From NCBI GenBank assembly GCA_964496435.1, contig CAZBZP010000007.1, positions 1-64,000 of the forward strand: a stretch of DNA of 64,000 nt. Direction: 5' to 3'. The DNA is from Berkiella sp964496435 (GTDB lineage Bacteria; Pseudomonadota; Gammaproteobacteria; Berkiellales; Berkiellaceae). The notes under the pieces were generated by a model, which saw nothing but the letters and a program-made list of their open reading frames with translations, made no database searches and had not been told where the DNA came from. The position numbers and the translations under genes are program-made. This document shows positions 9,154-17,104 of this stretch, piece after piece (position 1 is the first letter of the stretch; every line of letters starts with the position of its first letter).

Positions 9154-10664
9154 TCCTTTGCCTTAATTTCTATAAGATTGCCTAGTCGAGAAAGGTAATT
9201 TACAGCGTAATCTAATTCACCTTGGGTTTGGGAATGAATAACAAATAAGGGCTGTTCCAATTCGACCTTCGTCCCTATGGGGCAAAGAAATTCTATACCT
9301 GCTTCTTTGGATTTTGGCGCACCTGCTAACTTCGCAAGACGCGCTAAATATCGATTATCAACAGCTGTTACCATACCTATTGTTTTTGAATGAACAGTAT
9401 GTGTATATGAAGCGGAGCTTGGTTCTCGCATTCCACCTTGAGCATGGCAAATTGCTTGAAATTTTTTCCATGCCTGACCGCTATCTAGAATCCTTTGTGC
9501 CTCAGCTTTTCCTTCACCGGGCTTTAGCTTGGTTGAGAATTCAAGAATAGAACCTGCCAGCGTTAAGGCACGTTCTCTTAAATCTTGGGGCGCATCTTTA
9601 GCATTCTGAAGCACTTTTAAAACATCTTTAGCTTCTAACGAAGGACCAATACCACGCCCTACTGGTTGTAAGCCATCTGTAAAGAGTACAGATAGTGTTA
9701 TGCCGAATTCCTTTGCTGTTGTTTCAAGATAACTTTTTAGTAAATTGGCAGATGCAGTTGTTCTTACTTTAGCTGTAGGGCCAATAGGCATATCAATCAC
9801 AATATGTGTTGAGCCTGCTGCAATTTTCTTGGATAAAACGGAAGCTACAAGCTGCCCCTCACTATCTAATGCCAAGGCACGCTCTATTCTAATAAGAACA
9901 TCATCAGCTGGGCTTAATGAGACCGAGCCGCCCCATACGATACAACCATTCTCACGTTCAACGACTTTGCGCATACTGTTCAGATCTAAATCAACAGGTG
10001 CAAATACTTCCATGGTGTCTGCGGTGCCTGCTGGCGATGTTATGGCACGAGAGGAGGTTTTTGGCATGGTTAGGCCAAATGCACTCACAATAGGGACGAC
10101 AATCAAGCTGGTTCTGTTACCTGGTAAGCCCCCAACACAATGTTTATCAACAATGGGCTGTACAGACCATGATAAAGTATTACCGACCTCAATCATCGAA
10201 TGGGTCAAATATAAAATTTCCTTTTTGTTTAATCTGCCATTGCCATAAGCAGCTATAAAGGCTGAAACATGAATATCGGATAGCAAACCATCTGTAATGT
10301 CTTTGATGATAATATTAATTTCATTTTTATCTAACTCATTGCCATATATTTTTGATCTAATATAGCTTAAGGAGTCTGGCAATTTGGGGTGTGAAATTCG
10401 AATTTCATCGCCCTCTTTTGCGCCTAAGGTTTCCCAGGCAAAGGTGGATAAACTAGCTTCATTATGTCTAAGCAAATCAGATTCAACCGTGTTTAATGTG
10501 GCGAGAATCGTTTTGTTCTTATGTTTTACTCTAATACGTGCTTGGGCCTCAAAGCCTTCTGATTTACATATATGGCAATCAGTACGCATATAAACAACGG
10601 CTTCTTTATAAGTATTTATGCCTAGTTTTTTTAAATACAGTGTATGAGCATTCTCTTTACTCAC
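9150..10664 (-). CDS. Archaeal-type thymidine/AMP phosphorylase family protein
   Basis: 504 residues, the length of the long 'putative thymidine phosphorylase' family (TIGR02645-like), which includes archaeal AMP phosphorylase, rather than the roughly 440-residue DeoA. The N-terminal extension of about 90 residues (VRVKHKNKTILATLNTV) is typical of that long group. The core follows the glycosyltransferase family 3 pattern: CVGGLPGNRTSLIVVPIVSA, then KTSSRAITSPAGTADTMEVF for phosphate and substrate binding. The expected reaction is phosphorolysis of a nucleoside or nucleoside 5'-monophosphate to free base plus phosphorylated ribose. It overlaps its neighbours by four bases on both sides. Which substrate it takes (thymidine or AMP/CMP/UMP) cannot be decided from sequence by eye. 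Confidence 0.8.
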   Translation of the reverse strand: MSKENAHTLYLKKLGINTYKEAVVYMRTDCHICKSEGFEAQARIRVKHKNKTILATLNTVESDLLRHNEASLSTFAWETLGAKEGDEIRISHPKLPDSLSYIRSKIYGNELDKNEINIIIKDITDGLLSDIHVSAFIAAYGNGRLNKKEILYLTHSMIEVGNTLSWSVQPIVDKHCVGGLPGNRTSLIVVPIVSAFGLTMPKTSSRAITSPAGTADTMEVFAPVDLDLNSMRKVVERENGCIVWGGSVSLSPADDVLIRIERALALDSEGQLVASVLSKKIAAGSTHIVIDMPIGPTAKVRTTASANLLKSYLETTAKEFGITLSVLFTDGLQPVGRGIGPSLEAKDVLKVLQNAKDAPQDLRERALTLAGSILEFSTKLKPGEGKAEAQRILDSGQAWKKFQAICHAQGGMREPSSASYTHTVHSKTIGMVTAVDNRYLARLAKLAGAPKSKEAGIEFLCPIGTKVELEQPLFVIHSQTQGELDYAVNYLSRLGNLIEIKAKE

Positions 10665-12016
10665 AAATTCACCGTTTGTAAGTATTCAGGAATTAAGCAT
10701 TGCCAATGCAGTGTTTGTTCAATTTTTGCTTTTAAGGCCAAAGCTGCATCTTGCTCACCGTGGTTGATAAAAACTTTTTTAGGCGCAGTTTTAAAATGAC
10801 CCAGCCATTGGAGTATTTCATGATAATCTGCATGCGCAGACATATTATCAATCATTTCCACCTGAGCGCGAACAGGAACGAGTTGTCCATGGATCTTAAT
10901 TTCTCGCTCTCCATGCATGATTCTCGCACCTCTGGTGCCTCCTGCCTGATACCCTGAAAACAAAATGGTATTACGACTATCTGGGGCAAAAGCTTTTAAA
11001 TGATGCAAGACTCTGCCACCCGTTGCCATGCCGCTTGCTGAGATAATTATCATTGGCATACGTTGGCTATCTAGAGCCTTTGATTCCTCAACGCTTTGCA
11101 CATAAGTTGCCACATTGCACACATCAGTGCATTGATTTTTACTTAAACGAAGTTCATCAGCATATTGGCAAAATATTTTTGTAGCATGCGTTGCCATAGG
11201 GCTATCGACAAATACAGGGATATCGGGTATTGCTCTTTTGCTTTTGAGCATATGTATATAATAAAGTAAACTTTGTGTTCTTCCCACAGCAAAGGATGGA
11301 ATAATGAGTGTTCCCCCTCTTTTTGCTGTTTCTTTAATAACACGCGCCAATTGCAAGTCAGGCGCCTCTTTTTGATGTAAACGATTACCATAAGTTGATT
11401 CTAAAACCAAATAATCCACCGACTCTATCATAGCCGGTTCGCACATCACAGGATCAAAAGGACGCCCAATATCGCCTGAAAATGCAATTGAAGTATTCCG
11501 GTGATTTATGGTGACAAAAGCTGAGCCTTGAATATGGCCTGCTTTTGAAAAGCTAAAATAGCTATCTTCGAAGAGTGGGTGTTTTTTATCAAAAGCCAAG
11601 GGTTGGAATTGTTCCAAAACATTTTCAGCTTCTTCTTGGGTATAAAGCGGCAATGCGGGCTTATGCTTTGAAAAACCAAAGCGATTTGCTAAATTGGCAT
11701 CTTCTTCTTGGATATGCCCACTATCAGGTAACATAATCGAGCACAACGCTTTAGTAGCTTGTGTGGCATATATGGGGCCCTTAAAACCATTTTTTGCTAA
11801 CAAGGGCAAGTAACCTGTGTGATCGATATGCGCATGGGTTAGAATTACGGCATCAATCGATTCCGGTTTGACAGGTAATCTGTCCCAGTTTCGAAGCCGT
11901 AATTCTTTATAGCCCTGAAATAGGCCACAATCAATCAAAACATTTTTGGAGCCCAATTGTAAAAGGCTTTTTGAACCCGTTACCGTGCCTGTTGCGCCCA
12001 AAAAAGATAGTTTCAT
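10661..12016 (-). CDS. Metallo-beta-lactamase/beta-CASP RNA nuclease
   Basis: 451 residues, the usual length of COG1236 beta-CASP proteins. The zinc-binding signature HAHIDHTG is at about residues 60-67, with further metal ligands in SGDIGR and INHGEQ near the C-terminus. The beta-CASP insert is marked by ESTYGNR, SFAVGRTQSLLYYIH, SASGMATGGRVLHHLKAFAP and SAHADYHEIL, and the family RNA-metabolism domain closes the chain. It is predicted to cleave RNA as an endo- or 5'-3' exonuclease. It is first in the operon with the phosphorylase and PRPP synthetase, overlapping the next gene by four bases. The context suggests RNA breakdown feeding the phosphorylase. DNA cleavage is less likely. Confidence 0.85.
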   Translation of the reverse strand: MKLSFLGATGTVTGSKSLLQLGSKNVLIDCGLFQGYKELRLRNWDRLPVKPESIDAVILTHAHIDHTGYLPLLAKNGFKGPIYATQATKALCSIMLPDSGHIQEEDANLANRFGFSKHKPALPLYTQEEAENVLEQFQPLAFDKKHPLFEDSYFSFSKAGHIQGSAFVTINHRNTSIAFSGDIGRPFDPVMCEPAMIESVDYLVLESTYGNRLHQKEAPDLQLARVIKETAKRGGTLIIPSFAVGRTQSLLYYIHMLKSKRAIPDIPVFVDSPMATHATKIFCQYADELRLSKNQCTDVCNVATYVQSVEESKALDSQRMPMIIISASGMATGGRVLHHLKAFAPDSRNTILFSGYQAGGTRGARIMHGEREIKIHGQLVPVRAQVEMIDNMSAHADYHEILQWLGHFKTAPKKVFINHGEQDAALALKAKIEQTLHWQCLIPEYLQTVNL

Positions 12017-12031
12017 GATCTTTCAACTATC

Positions 12032-13444
12032 TCACTGTTTTACAACGCCTGGTGGTGTCCATGTCCCTTTAATTAAGGCTTCCTGCGGCCAATAGAAACG
12101 CAGCATCAAAATAAAATCACCTGATGGCGCAGGTAACCAGTTTGATTCTTTATCCTTGCCTGGTGATTCATGTTGAATGTATAAATCAAGAGAACCATCT
12201 TCATTCTTCTTCAAATCATTGCGTGGACTCACAGTATAGCGATTAAGCGCATTATTCGTAAAAAAGTATTTATCATCATACATGGTTAAAGACCAAAAGC
12301 CCTTAACAGGAGGTTCTTGGCCTTTGGCAAAGTGCATTATATATTTGTTAGCACCATTTAATTTCGCCCCGGTACTATCAACCGTTGCTGTGGGATAAAT
12401 CGCATCCTGTGGACGGTTTGCCCCCAAACCAATGGCTGCAACCAAAGCGCGTTGCAAATAGTCAGTACCATATAACCCAGTATTAGTGGAGTAAATCCAG
12501 CCATTTTTATCAACGCCAGCATCTTTAAAGTGTGCCATGATTGTTTCTTGGCCAAGCTTGACAGTTTTTTCAAGACTCTGTTGTTGTTCAGGAGTCAATT
12601 TAGCAATATCAAATGCTTGCCCTGGCTTGATGCCTAATTTAGCCATTTTCTCCAACATGGGCGCATCTTCTTTTGTAGGCGGATTATTTTCTAAGAGGAT
12701 CGCTAAACGATTAAAATAGTCTTTGGCGTTAAGCGCATTGACTTGATCCCGCACTGGCGTTTTCATATCTACATTTGGGTCCACTTTGCCTTTGGGAGGG
12801 GTATATTCTTTGCCATCTGCACTTAATGGCGCAAGTTTATAGTTGTCTTGAAGTTCATGCACTTTTTTGTAATCTTCTGGTGTACCTGTGCAATAAGTTC
12901 GACCTAATATCCACACCATATCTGTTGCTGACTTATATTCTTTAACACCTTTGGGTAAAGTCCCCTTCCAATGAGGCCCTACAATCGCGAATTTCTGCGC
13001 TTTGGTGCCGGTGGTTCTGGTTCCAGGATCGGCAAAGACATCGGTCCATCCATTTAACATGGGCATTAAATAAAATCTGTCCCCTTCATCAGGCACTTCT
13101 AAGATATAAGGCTCTTTGCCCACATCTATCCAAGCGGAAGAATAGAGGGTATCGGCATTAGGTGCAGTGACATCACGAAAGGATGCATTAGGATATTCTC
13201 TGGCATTCACGAATTGGCCCATCGGTGCTTTTAAGGCCTCAACTGATTCCACATTTGTCATCACTTGGCGCGTAATGTCCATTGTGATCAAAGGATAACC
13301 ATAAATGTAAACATCCGTGCCAAGCTTTTGCACTTCTTCTGGTGTAAGCTGCATTTCCTTAGCGCTTACCTGCACACAATTAAATGACTGTATCAATACA
13401 CATAGGCACAAGGTACTGGTAACCTTAACAAAGCTATTTTTCAT
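12032..13444 (-). CDS. Exported DUF1254/DUF1214 protein
   Basis: 470 residues with a signal peptide: MKNSFVKV, a hydrophobic core to about residue 25, then VSAKEM. Following the cleavage site are a DUF1254-like region (TDVYIYGYPLITMDITRQVM; NADTLYSSAWIDVGKEP; DRFYLMPMLNGWTDVF) and a C-terminal DUF1214-like region (VKGFWSLTMYDDKYFFTNN; NRYTVSPRNDL; FILMLRFYWP). These paired domains are frequent in Legionellales and soil bacteria; no biochemical role is firmly known. Periplasmic location is inferred from the signal peptide. It ends 15 bp after the operon start of the RNase gene on the same strand, so read-through into that operon is possible. Confidence 0.85.
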   Translation of the reverse strand: MKNSFVKVTSTLCLCVLIQSFNCVQVSAKEMQLTPEEVQKLGTDVYIYGYPLITMDITRQVMTNVESVEALKAPMGQFVNAREYPNASFRDVTAPNADTLYSSAWIDVGKEPYILEVPDEGDRFYLMPMLNGWTDVFADPGTRTTGTKAQKFAIVGPHWKGTLPKGVKEYKSATDMVWILGRTYCTGTPEDYKKVHELQDNYKLAPLSADGKEYTPPKGKVDPNVDMKTPVRDQVNALNAKDYFNRLAILLENNPPTKEDAPMLEKMAKLGIKPGQAFDIAKLTPEQQQSLEKTVKLGQETIMAHFKDAGVDKNGWIYSTNTGLYGTDYLQRALVAAIGLGANRPQDAIYPTATVDSTGAKLNGANKYIMHFAKGQEPPVKGFWSLTMYDDKYFFTNNALNRYTVSPRNDLKKNEDGSLDLYIQHESPGKDKESNWLPAPSGDFILMLRFYWPQEALIKGTWTPPGVVKQ

Positions 13445-13608
13445 GATTTACCCTTTAGTAGTCCACACAATTAATACATAGTCATAGCACTATTTTGCGT
13501 GGATTTCCTAATATTGCACTGACAAACGAATGTACTCAGCCTGTTCCTGATGAAGTAAGGGAAAATATTGCTTGTGCAAAGAACTATGGGTCTTTTAAAG
13601 CATAGATT

Positions 13609-13648
13609 CAAGAGACAGACTAATTGATAGCGCAATGTCTGTCCCTTG
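13609..13648. repeat. Inverted repeat in intergenic region
   Basis: Arms CAAGAGACAGAC (13609-13620) and GTCTGTCCCTTG (13637-13648), one mismatch, 16-base loop. It lies downstream of the 130-residue orphan (minus strand, ends 13664) and could be its terminator, though no long T-tract follows. Confidence 0.5.
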
Positions 13649-13663
13649 ATAAGGGCCGTTATA

Positions 13664-14056
13664 TTAGAAAGAAAAACTATCCATTGTATACTTGGAGCGC
13701 GTTCTTGCTAGGTGGCATCCGCCCGTCGCTTCTTCTAAATCTTTATCTGCATTATTCAATTGTATGTGGGTTAAGCTAAGTGCTTGAACTGCTTCTTGGA
13801 TTTCAGCAGGCGTGTCGAAATGTTGACTTATATATTTAGCACAAATCTGATGTGTAATCGCAGAAAGTATTTGCTTTCTATCTGCACTAGCTATGGTTGC
13901 AAATGTTTTTGAAAATAGTTCAGGGGCGCTAACAAATAAGTTGTAAATCATTTCATCGGGATTAAATTTGCGCACAGAGAAGGGTTTGTCGCGTTCATGT
14001 AAAAATACTTTTAATTCGGAATATAAGCTTCCTACTTTTTGTGATTTTGCAAACAT
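13664..14056 (-). CDS. Hypothetical protein, 130 residues
   Basis: I do not recognise this protein. It is soluble and mostly helical by composition, with no signal peptide or membrane segment. The middle part (APELFSKTFATIASADRKQI, then a helix ending KYISQHFDTPAEIQEAV) looks like a small helical bundle. The C-terminal 20 residues are polar, with a lone Cys-His pair. It is monocistronic, with convincing codon structure and no strong overlapping alternative. It may be lineage-restricted. Confidence 0.55.
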   Translation of the reverse strand: MFAKSQKVGSLYSELKVFLHERDKPFSVRKFNPDEMIYNLFVSAPELFSKTFATIASADRKQILSAITHQICAKYISQHFDTPAEIQEAVQALSLTHIQLNNADKDLEEATGGCHLARTRSKYTMDSFSF

Positions 14057-14173
14057 CTGTGTACCTACTACTTACAACAAAGTGATTATTCTAACATGTA
14101 AGTACTTTTCTAGGAAGTAAGCTCAACAAAACAGATTATAAAAAACTAAAAAATAGGGGCTATCCCATAAAAA

Positions 14174-14191
14174 AGCCCCCATGTGGGGGCT
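14174..14191 (-). terminator. Intrinsic terminator of the 176-residue orphan gene
   Basis: AGCCCCC (14174-14180), loop ATGT, GGGGGCT (14185-14191). The A-tract just to the left on the plus strand becomes a U-tract on the minus-strand transcript, 20 bases after the stop of the gene ending at 14212. Confidence 0.8.
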
Positions 14192-14211
14192 CTAATGTAA
14201 AGCTGAAAGAT

Positions 14212-14742
14212 CTAAGGAGGGGTAATGTTACAGCCTCCATTTATAAAGATGCTTAATGTGGTTTTAGCATAGGATGCGCATTCATTTTGTTCAGCTATGC
14301 TTATATTATAGGAATGACCTAACGAATCTTTACAAATTTTATCACTGATTTCGACTACTTCTGGATACCTAGTCTCTCCTACTAGACCATATTCAATGGA
14401 CACAGAGCCTGCCCCTAGATTTGAGTCATAGCTGCAATTCAAAACCACATAATTTTGCTGGGAGTTTAACCATATTACATCTATAAGACTCTTACAACTT
14501 GTTGGGCATGTTGCCACTGGTGGCGGATCAACTGGCGGCGGATCAACAGGCTTTGTAACCGCAGTATAAAAAGCAGAATCTTCAGCAGAGACTGCCACAC
14601 CATAAATGGACGTGCCTGCTACGCTGGCTGTGTTTTGGTGTGTTCCTACTTCTGCAGGAACTGCAACAGGGGATTTTAAAGGGACACCCCTTTTTAATAG
14701 TATTATAAGCAGCGTGCATAAAGTCCTCACCTGTAGAAGCAC
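14212..14742 (-). CDS. Hypothetical proline-hinged protein, possibly 5'-truncated
   Basis: Up to 176 residues starting from a GTG. Residues 1-20 are hydrophobic but poorly shaped as a signal peptide. A TKPVDPPPVDPPPVATCPTS hinge at about 64-84 separates an Ala/Val-rich N-terminal part from a C-terminal part with four cysteines that could pair in an exported protein. The minus-strand start region is unconvincing: no good ribosome-binding site is seen, and another frame nearby also looks coding (GEDFMHAAYNTIKKGCPFKI). The gene may be the 3' remnant of a longer surface protein. No family is recognised. It is followed by a good terminator, which supports past or present expression. Confidence 0.45.
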   Translation of the reverse strand: MLLQVRTLCTLLIILLKRGVPLKSPVAVPAEVGTHQNTASVAGTSIYGVAVSAEDSAFYTAVTKPVDPPPVDPPPVATCPTSCKSLIDVIWLNSQQNYVVLNCSYDSNLGAGSVSIEYGLVGETRYPEVVEISDKICKDSLGHSYNISIAEQNECASYAKTTLSIFINGGCNITPP

Positions 14743-15062
14743 ATACTGATGTTTACAAAAAATTTTGGAGTGTAAACATAAGTTTGTGTGAATAAAAATT
14801 TACTAAAAGCAGATTCTAAAATTGAGGGGGTATTTTTTAGTTTTGTCCGTCTACGCTAAGAGCTACACCGGGCGGGCACCATTCTTCGTCAGTGCTAAAT
14901 TTGAATTTTTGTGAAATTAAGAAGTGTTGTGGCGGCGCCAGGCGGTCCGTCTTCGCCTAACGGCTACGCCGGATCAGTCTTCGTTGTGAATTTAATAGTA
15001 TGGATCTTTGGCAGCGCCAGGCGTAGCTCGAAAATTTACGCAGTAAATTTTTGAGCGAAGAC
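14743..15062. other. Gene-free stretch left of the island, rich in palindromes
   Basis: No convincing gene. It holds two copies of a REP-like imperfect palindrome (14846-14872 and 14946-14973), two copies of a GCGCCAGGCG motif, and a 14-bp inverted repeat with one mismatch at 15026-15056 (GCTCGAAAATTTAC ... GTAAATTTTTGAGC), immediately before the tRNA-derived direct repeat. Confidence 0.6.
14946..14973. repeat. REP-like dispersed palindrome, copy B
   Basis: Starts TCCGTCTTCGCCTAA and ends GGCTACGCCGGA, an imperfect inverted repeat. A close copy lies at 29143-29171 between pgsA and uvrC, and a diverged one at 14846-14872, so this is a dispersed family. Confidence 0.6.
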
Positions 15063-15122
15063 TGGTGCCCGGGGCCAGACTCGAACTGGCACGGGGTTTA
15101 ATCCCCGAGGGATTTTAAGTCC
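15063..15122. repeat. Left direct repeat (attL-like), copy of the tRNA-Leu 3' end
   Basis: 60 bases identical to 27924-27983, which is the 3' part of the tRNA-Leu gene including the encoded CCA. Identity stops abruptly on both sides. Here no 5' tRNA half follows, so this is an attachment-site remnant and not a tRNA gene. Confidence 0.92.
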
Positions 15123-15262
15123 TGTTTGCACTCGAATGTACAAGAACAAACTATAGATAAATCAAGGGGATAGGTCAAGTGGGTTTGAGCTGGTTTGAGT
15201 GAATTTGGGTGGAATATTGCGCTCGTAGTGCGCTTGGGAGTGGTCTTCTACTACTGTTCATA

Positions 15263-15769
15263 CTAACCTTTTGTTCTTTTTGTCTCCTTTTCAGATGATG
15301 TTGTTCCTTCACATGAAGATTTCTTTGTTTTTGCATGGTAACTATCTTTTCCATAAGGTAAATGATGCTCCGAGATAAGACTCTGTGGTCTTTGAGCAGT
15401 TTGAGGAGATAAACTGTGCTTTCTAATTGCGACACCTTCAGTTAATAATGAAATTACCAATGTATTCAAACTTACGCCTTCTGCCTTAGCTAGAACAGCC
15501 AAATCTGCGTGCAATGATTTTGGTGCACGTTGCACCCATCTACCGCTATGAATGAGAATCGAGTCTCCCTCAGGTAGAATTGGTATTTCATCTCCCCTTT
15601 CATGAGCAGCAGCTAACCATGCTTTTACTGCTTCTTCTCCATTTAAAATAGTTTCCTCTTTAGTGTCACCATAACACTTGCAGCCAGGCAAATCAGGATA
15701 TTCAATACAATATCCACCATCTTCTTCAATTGGCACTTCGCTGAGAATGAATGGGTATTTGATGTTCAT
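15263..15769 (-). CDS. hicB: HicB-family antitoxin with ribbon-helix-helix domain
   Basis: 168 residues. The N-terminal degraded-RNase-H-like HicB fold is marked by DGGYCIEYPDLPGCKCYGDT and then EEAVKAWLAAAHERGDEIP. The middle part, about residues 85-115 (RVQRAPKSLHADLAVLAKAE and the following helix), is a ribbon-helix-helix DNA-binding module, so the protein should both neutralise the toxin and repress its own promoter. The C-terminal 45 residues are low-complexity, basic and polar. It lies three bases after hicA on the same strand, in toxin-first order. A palindrome just upstream of hicA is the likely operator. It sits at the left edge of the island. Confidence 0.88.
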   Translation of the reverse strand: MNIKYPFILSEVPIEEDGGYCIEYPDLPGCKCYGDTKEETILNGEEAVKAWLAAAHERGDEIPILPEGDSILIHSGRWVQRAPKSLHADLAVLAKAEGVSLNTLVISLLTEGVAIRKHSLSPQTAQRPQSLISEHHLPYGKDSYHAKTKKSSCEGTTSSEKETKRTKG

Positions 15770-15772
15770 GTT

Positions 15773-16000
15773 CTATTGCCTTACTGAATCAATCATATCC
15801 ACAAAATCTATAATAATAGTAACCCTAATAGGCTTTCGAGCCGAAAATGTAGGCGTCATTGACAACCGTGGATGACTGCAAACTATAAATCCCTGCTGTC
15901 GTTGTACTCTGACTTCAAAATGTTCAGCTACACGAACAAGGTCTTCAATATCCCAACTTTCACGAGGATTCTGACGCATTCGTTCTAACATTTCTTCCAT
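15773..16000 (-). CDS. hicA: HicA-like toxin, apparently lacking the catalytic histidine
   Basis: 75 residues of the HicA variant that ends in an AxKPI...FVxxID motif: MRQNPRESWDIEDLVRVAEH, VCSHPRL, FSARKPIRVTIIIDFVDMID. HicA toxins are small double-stranded-RNA-binding-fold mRNA interferases that rely on a His in a GSH motif. Here the corresponding stretch reads QRQQGFIVCSHP, which is about two residues shorter and has no GSH. The remaining His, next to Pro, is the one usually found later in the family. The toxin may be inactivated or use another residue. The ATG has GGAG eight bases upstream. It precedes hicB in an operon. Confidence 0.8.
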   Translation of the reverse strand: MEEMLERMRQNPRESWDIEDLVRVAEHFEVRVQRQQGFIVCSHPRLSMTPTFSARKPIRVTIIIDFVDMIDSVRQ

Positions 16001-16012
16001 TATAGCATCTCC

Positions 16013-16034
16013 ATGATACTATCAATAGTATCAT
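16013..16034. promoter_or_regulatory. Palindromic operator candidate for hicAB
   Basis: Perfect 10-bp arms ATGATACTAT and ATAGTATCAT around a CA centre, 12 bases upstream of the hicA start codon. Position and symmetry fit autoregulation by the ribbon-helix-helix domain of HicB. Confidence 0.65.
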
Positions 16035-16193
16035 TTATAACCATGTAAATACTGAATATTTCATTTCCTTAAAGATTAATCATAGATTACCAATAAGCGA
16101 TATCATAAAAATGCAGCTATCGTGCATCTACATTGAACTATATATAACTACCAATTGTCTTTTAATTAACTGAACTTAAAAACTGTAAAAACA

Positions 16194-16868
16194 ATGTGGA
16201 AATACTCGGAATTTGCAAGACTCGGCCCAACTCGAACAACTGATCCCGAAATATCAGCCGATGAGTTTATGAATGATTTTAATAAAGTTGCGCGAGATAA
16301 TTATAGAGGTAGATTATATTGTATCAGATGCAATTCAAAGATGATTTTTATTGCCAAAGGTAAACGTAAATCTCATTTTAAACATTACCCTGGAACTGGT
16401 GAAGATTGCAAAAATGTTATTTCCATACATCCTAATAAAAAAAGAACCTTTAAAAAATTGAAAATAATTGTATCTGAAAGAAAATCTTTTCGCATTATTG
16501 GCCACATGCGAGATGCATTTGGTAATCCCCTCCCAGAACCAAATGGTAATAACAGTCAGAGCGGCATCAATGTTCCACCTCGCCCACCTGTTGCCACTCC
16601 TCCTATACGAATAGGAAAAAGCAAATACGACCTAAGCATTGAGGAAATATTAGAACTCCAAATTAAAGGAGCAGATTTATCAGATAAGACTTTTCTATTT
16701 TATGGGAAATTTAGAAAATTTGATGATATATTTATTGACGTTCATAGTTTAAATTACCAAAGGCAAAGACGATTACAAAATAATGAACCCAAGATATATT
16801 GGGGAGATTTCTATAGGATTTGTTGCGAAAAAGGTGGAAAAAATGTGATTTGTGCAAGTTTAACGTAA
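16194..16868 (+). CDS. CoiA-like protein, 5' part of a frameshifted gene
   Basis: 224 residues in this frame. Residues about 40-72 (GRLYCIRCNSKMIFIAKGK, then SHFKHYPGTGEDC) show the paired-Cys, basic, HF-x-H pattern of the N-terminal domain of competence protein CoiA and related nuclease-like proteins, where a zinc-ribbon-like element precedes a restriction-endonuclease-like region. A Pro-rich linker at about 125-140 leads to a second part (KSKYDLSIEEILELQIKGAD). The frame ends shortly after a run of six A, but coding continues in the -1 frame to 17104 with another CxxC. A heptamer A-AAA-AAT lies exactly where the frames meet, so this is either programmed -1 frameshifting or an indel in the A-run. 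It is the first plus-strand cargo gene of the island. Confidence 0.6.
   Translation: MWKYSEFARLGPTRTTDPEISADEFMNDFNKVARDNYRGRLYCIRCNSKMIFIAKGKRKSHFKHYPGTGEDCKNVISIHPNKKRTFKKLKIIVSERKSFRIIGHMRDAFGNPLPEPNGNNSQSGINVPPRPPVATPPIRIGKSKYDLSIEEILELQIKGADLSDKTFLFYGKFRKFDDIFIDVHSLNYQRQRRLQNNEPKIYWGDFYRICCEKGGKNVICASLT
16838..16844 (+). other. Candidate -1 slippery heptamer A-AAA-AAT
   Basis: In the upstream frame the codons are GGA AAA AAT. Slipping back one base gives AAA AAA TGT, which enters the open downstream frame. The pattern fits X-XXY-YYZ. I did not find a clear stimulatory hairpin downstream by eye. Confidence 0.45.
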
Positions 16869-17104
16869 GTGAAATTAATAATAAACCTATAACTATATTT
16901 TGTGCAAAAGCACTAAAACATGAGCCAATAATTGATATTTCCCCAATTTGCAGCTTAGATCTGATAAAGAAATATACCTCGCTTCTAAACACTAACCCTT
17001 CAGGTTATATAGCGGTAATATCAGATCAATTTTACCCAAGCAGGCAACATCCTCATATACTTATAGATCAAATTAAAAACAATGTTAGCTACCTTGAGAT
17101 TTGA
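16842..17104 (+). pseudogene. CoiA-like protein, 3' part in the -1 frame
   Basis: Continuation of the preceding gene: about 87 residues beginning with CDLCKFNVSEINNK and ending NNVSYLEI. The CxxC and the following sequence join smoothly with the upstream ICCEKGGK, and there is no good start or ribosome-binding site of its own. Together the two parts would make a protein of about 303 residues. It overlaps the 3' end of the convergent HEPN-type gene by 20 bases. It is marked as a pseudogene because the frame is broken unless recoding occurs. Confidence 0.55.

Noticed and set aside
9745..10248. 167-residue plus-strand open frame
   Set aside because: Antisense shadow of the phosphorylase gene, whose frame holds family motifs throughout.
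8263..12016. Classical deoA nucleoside-catabolism operon
   Set aside because: The phosphorylase is the long archaeal-type form and deoC, deoB and deoD are absent; the partners are an RNase and a PRPP synthetase.
15063..15122. Possible second tRNA-Leu gene
   Set aside because: Only the 3' 60 bases are present; no acceptor 5' strand, D-arm or anticodon 5' side. It is the attachment-site copy.
15175..15435. 86-residue minus-strand open frame
   Set aside because: Overlaps the 3' end of hicB in another frame, is polar and low-complexity, and has no ribosome-binding site.
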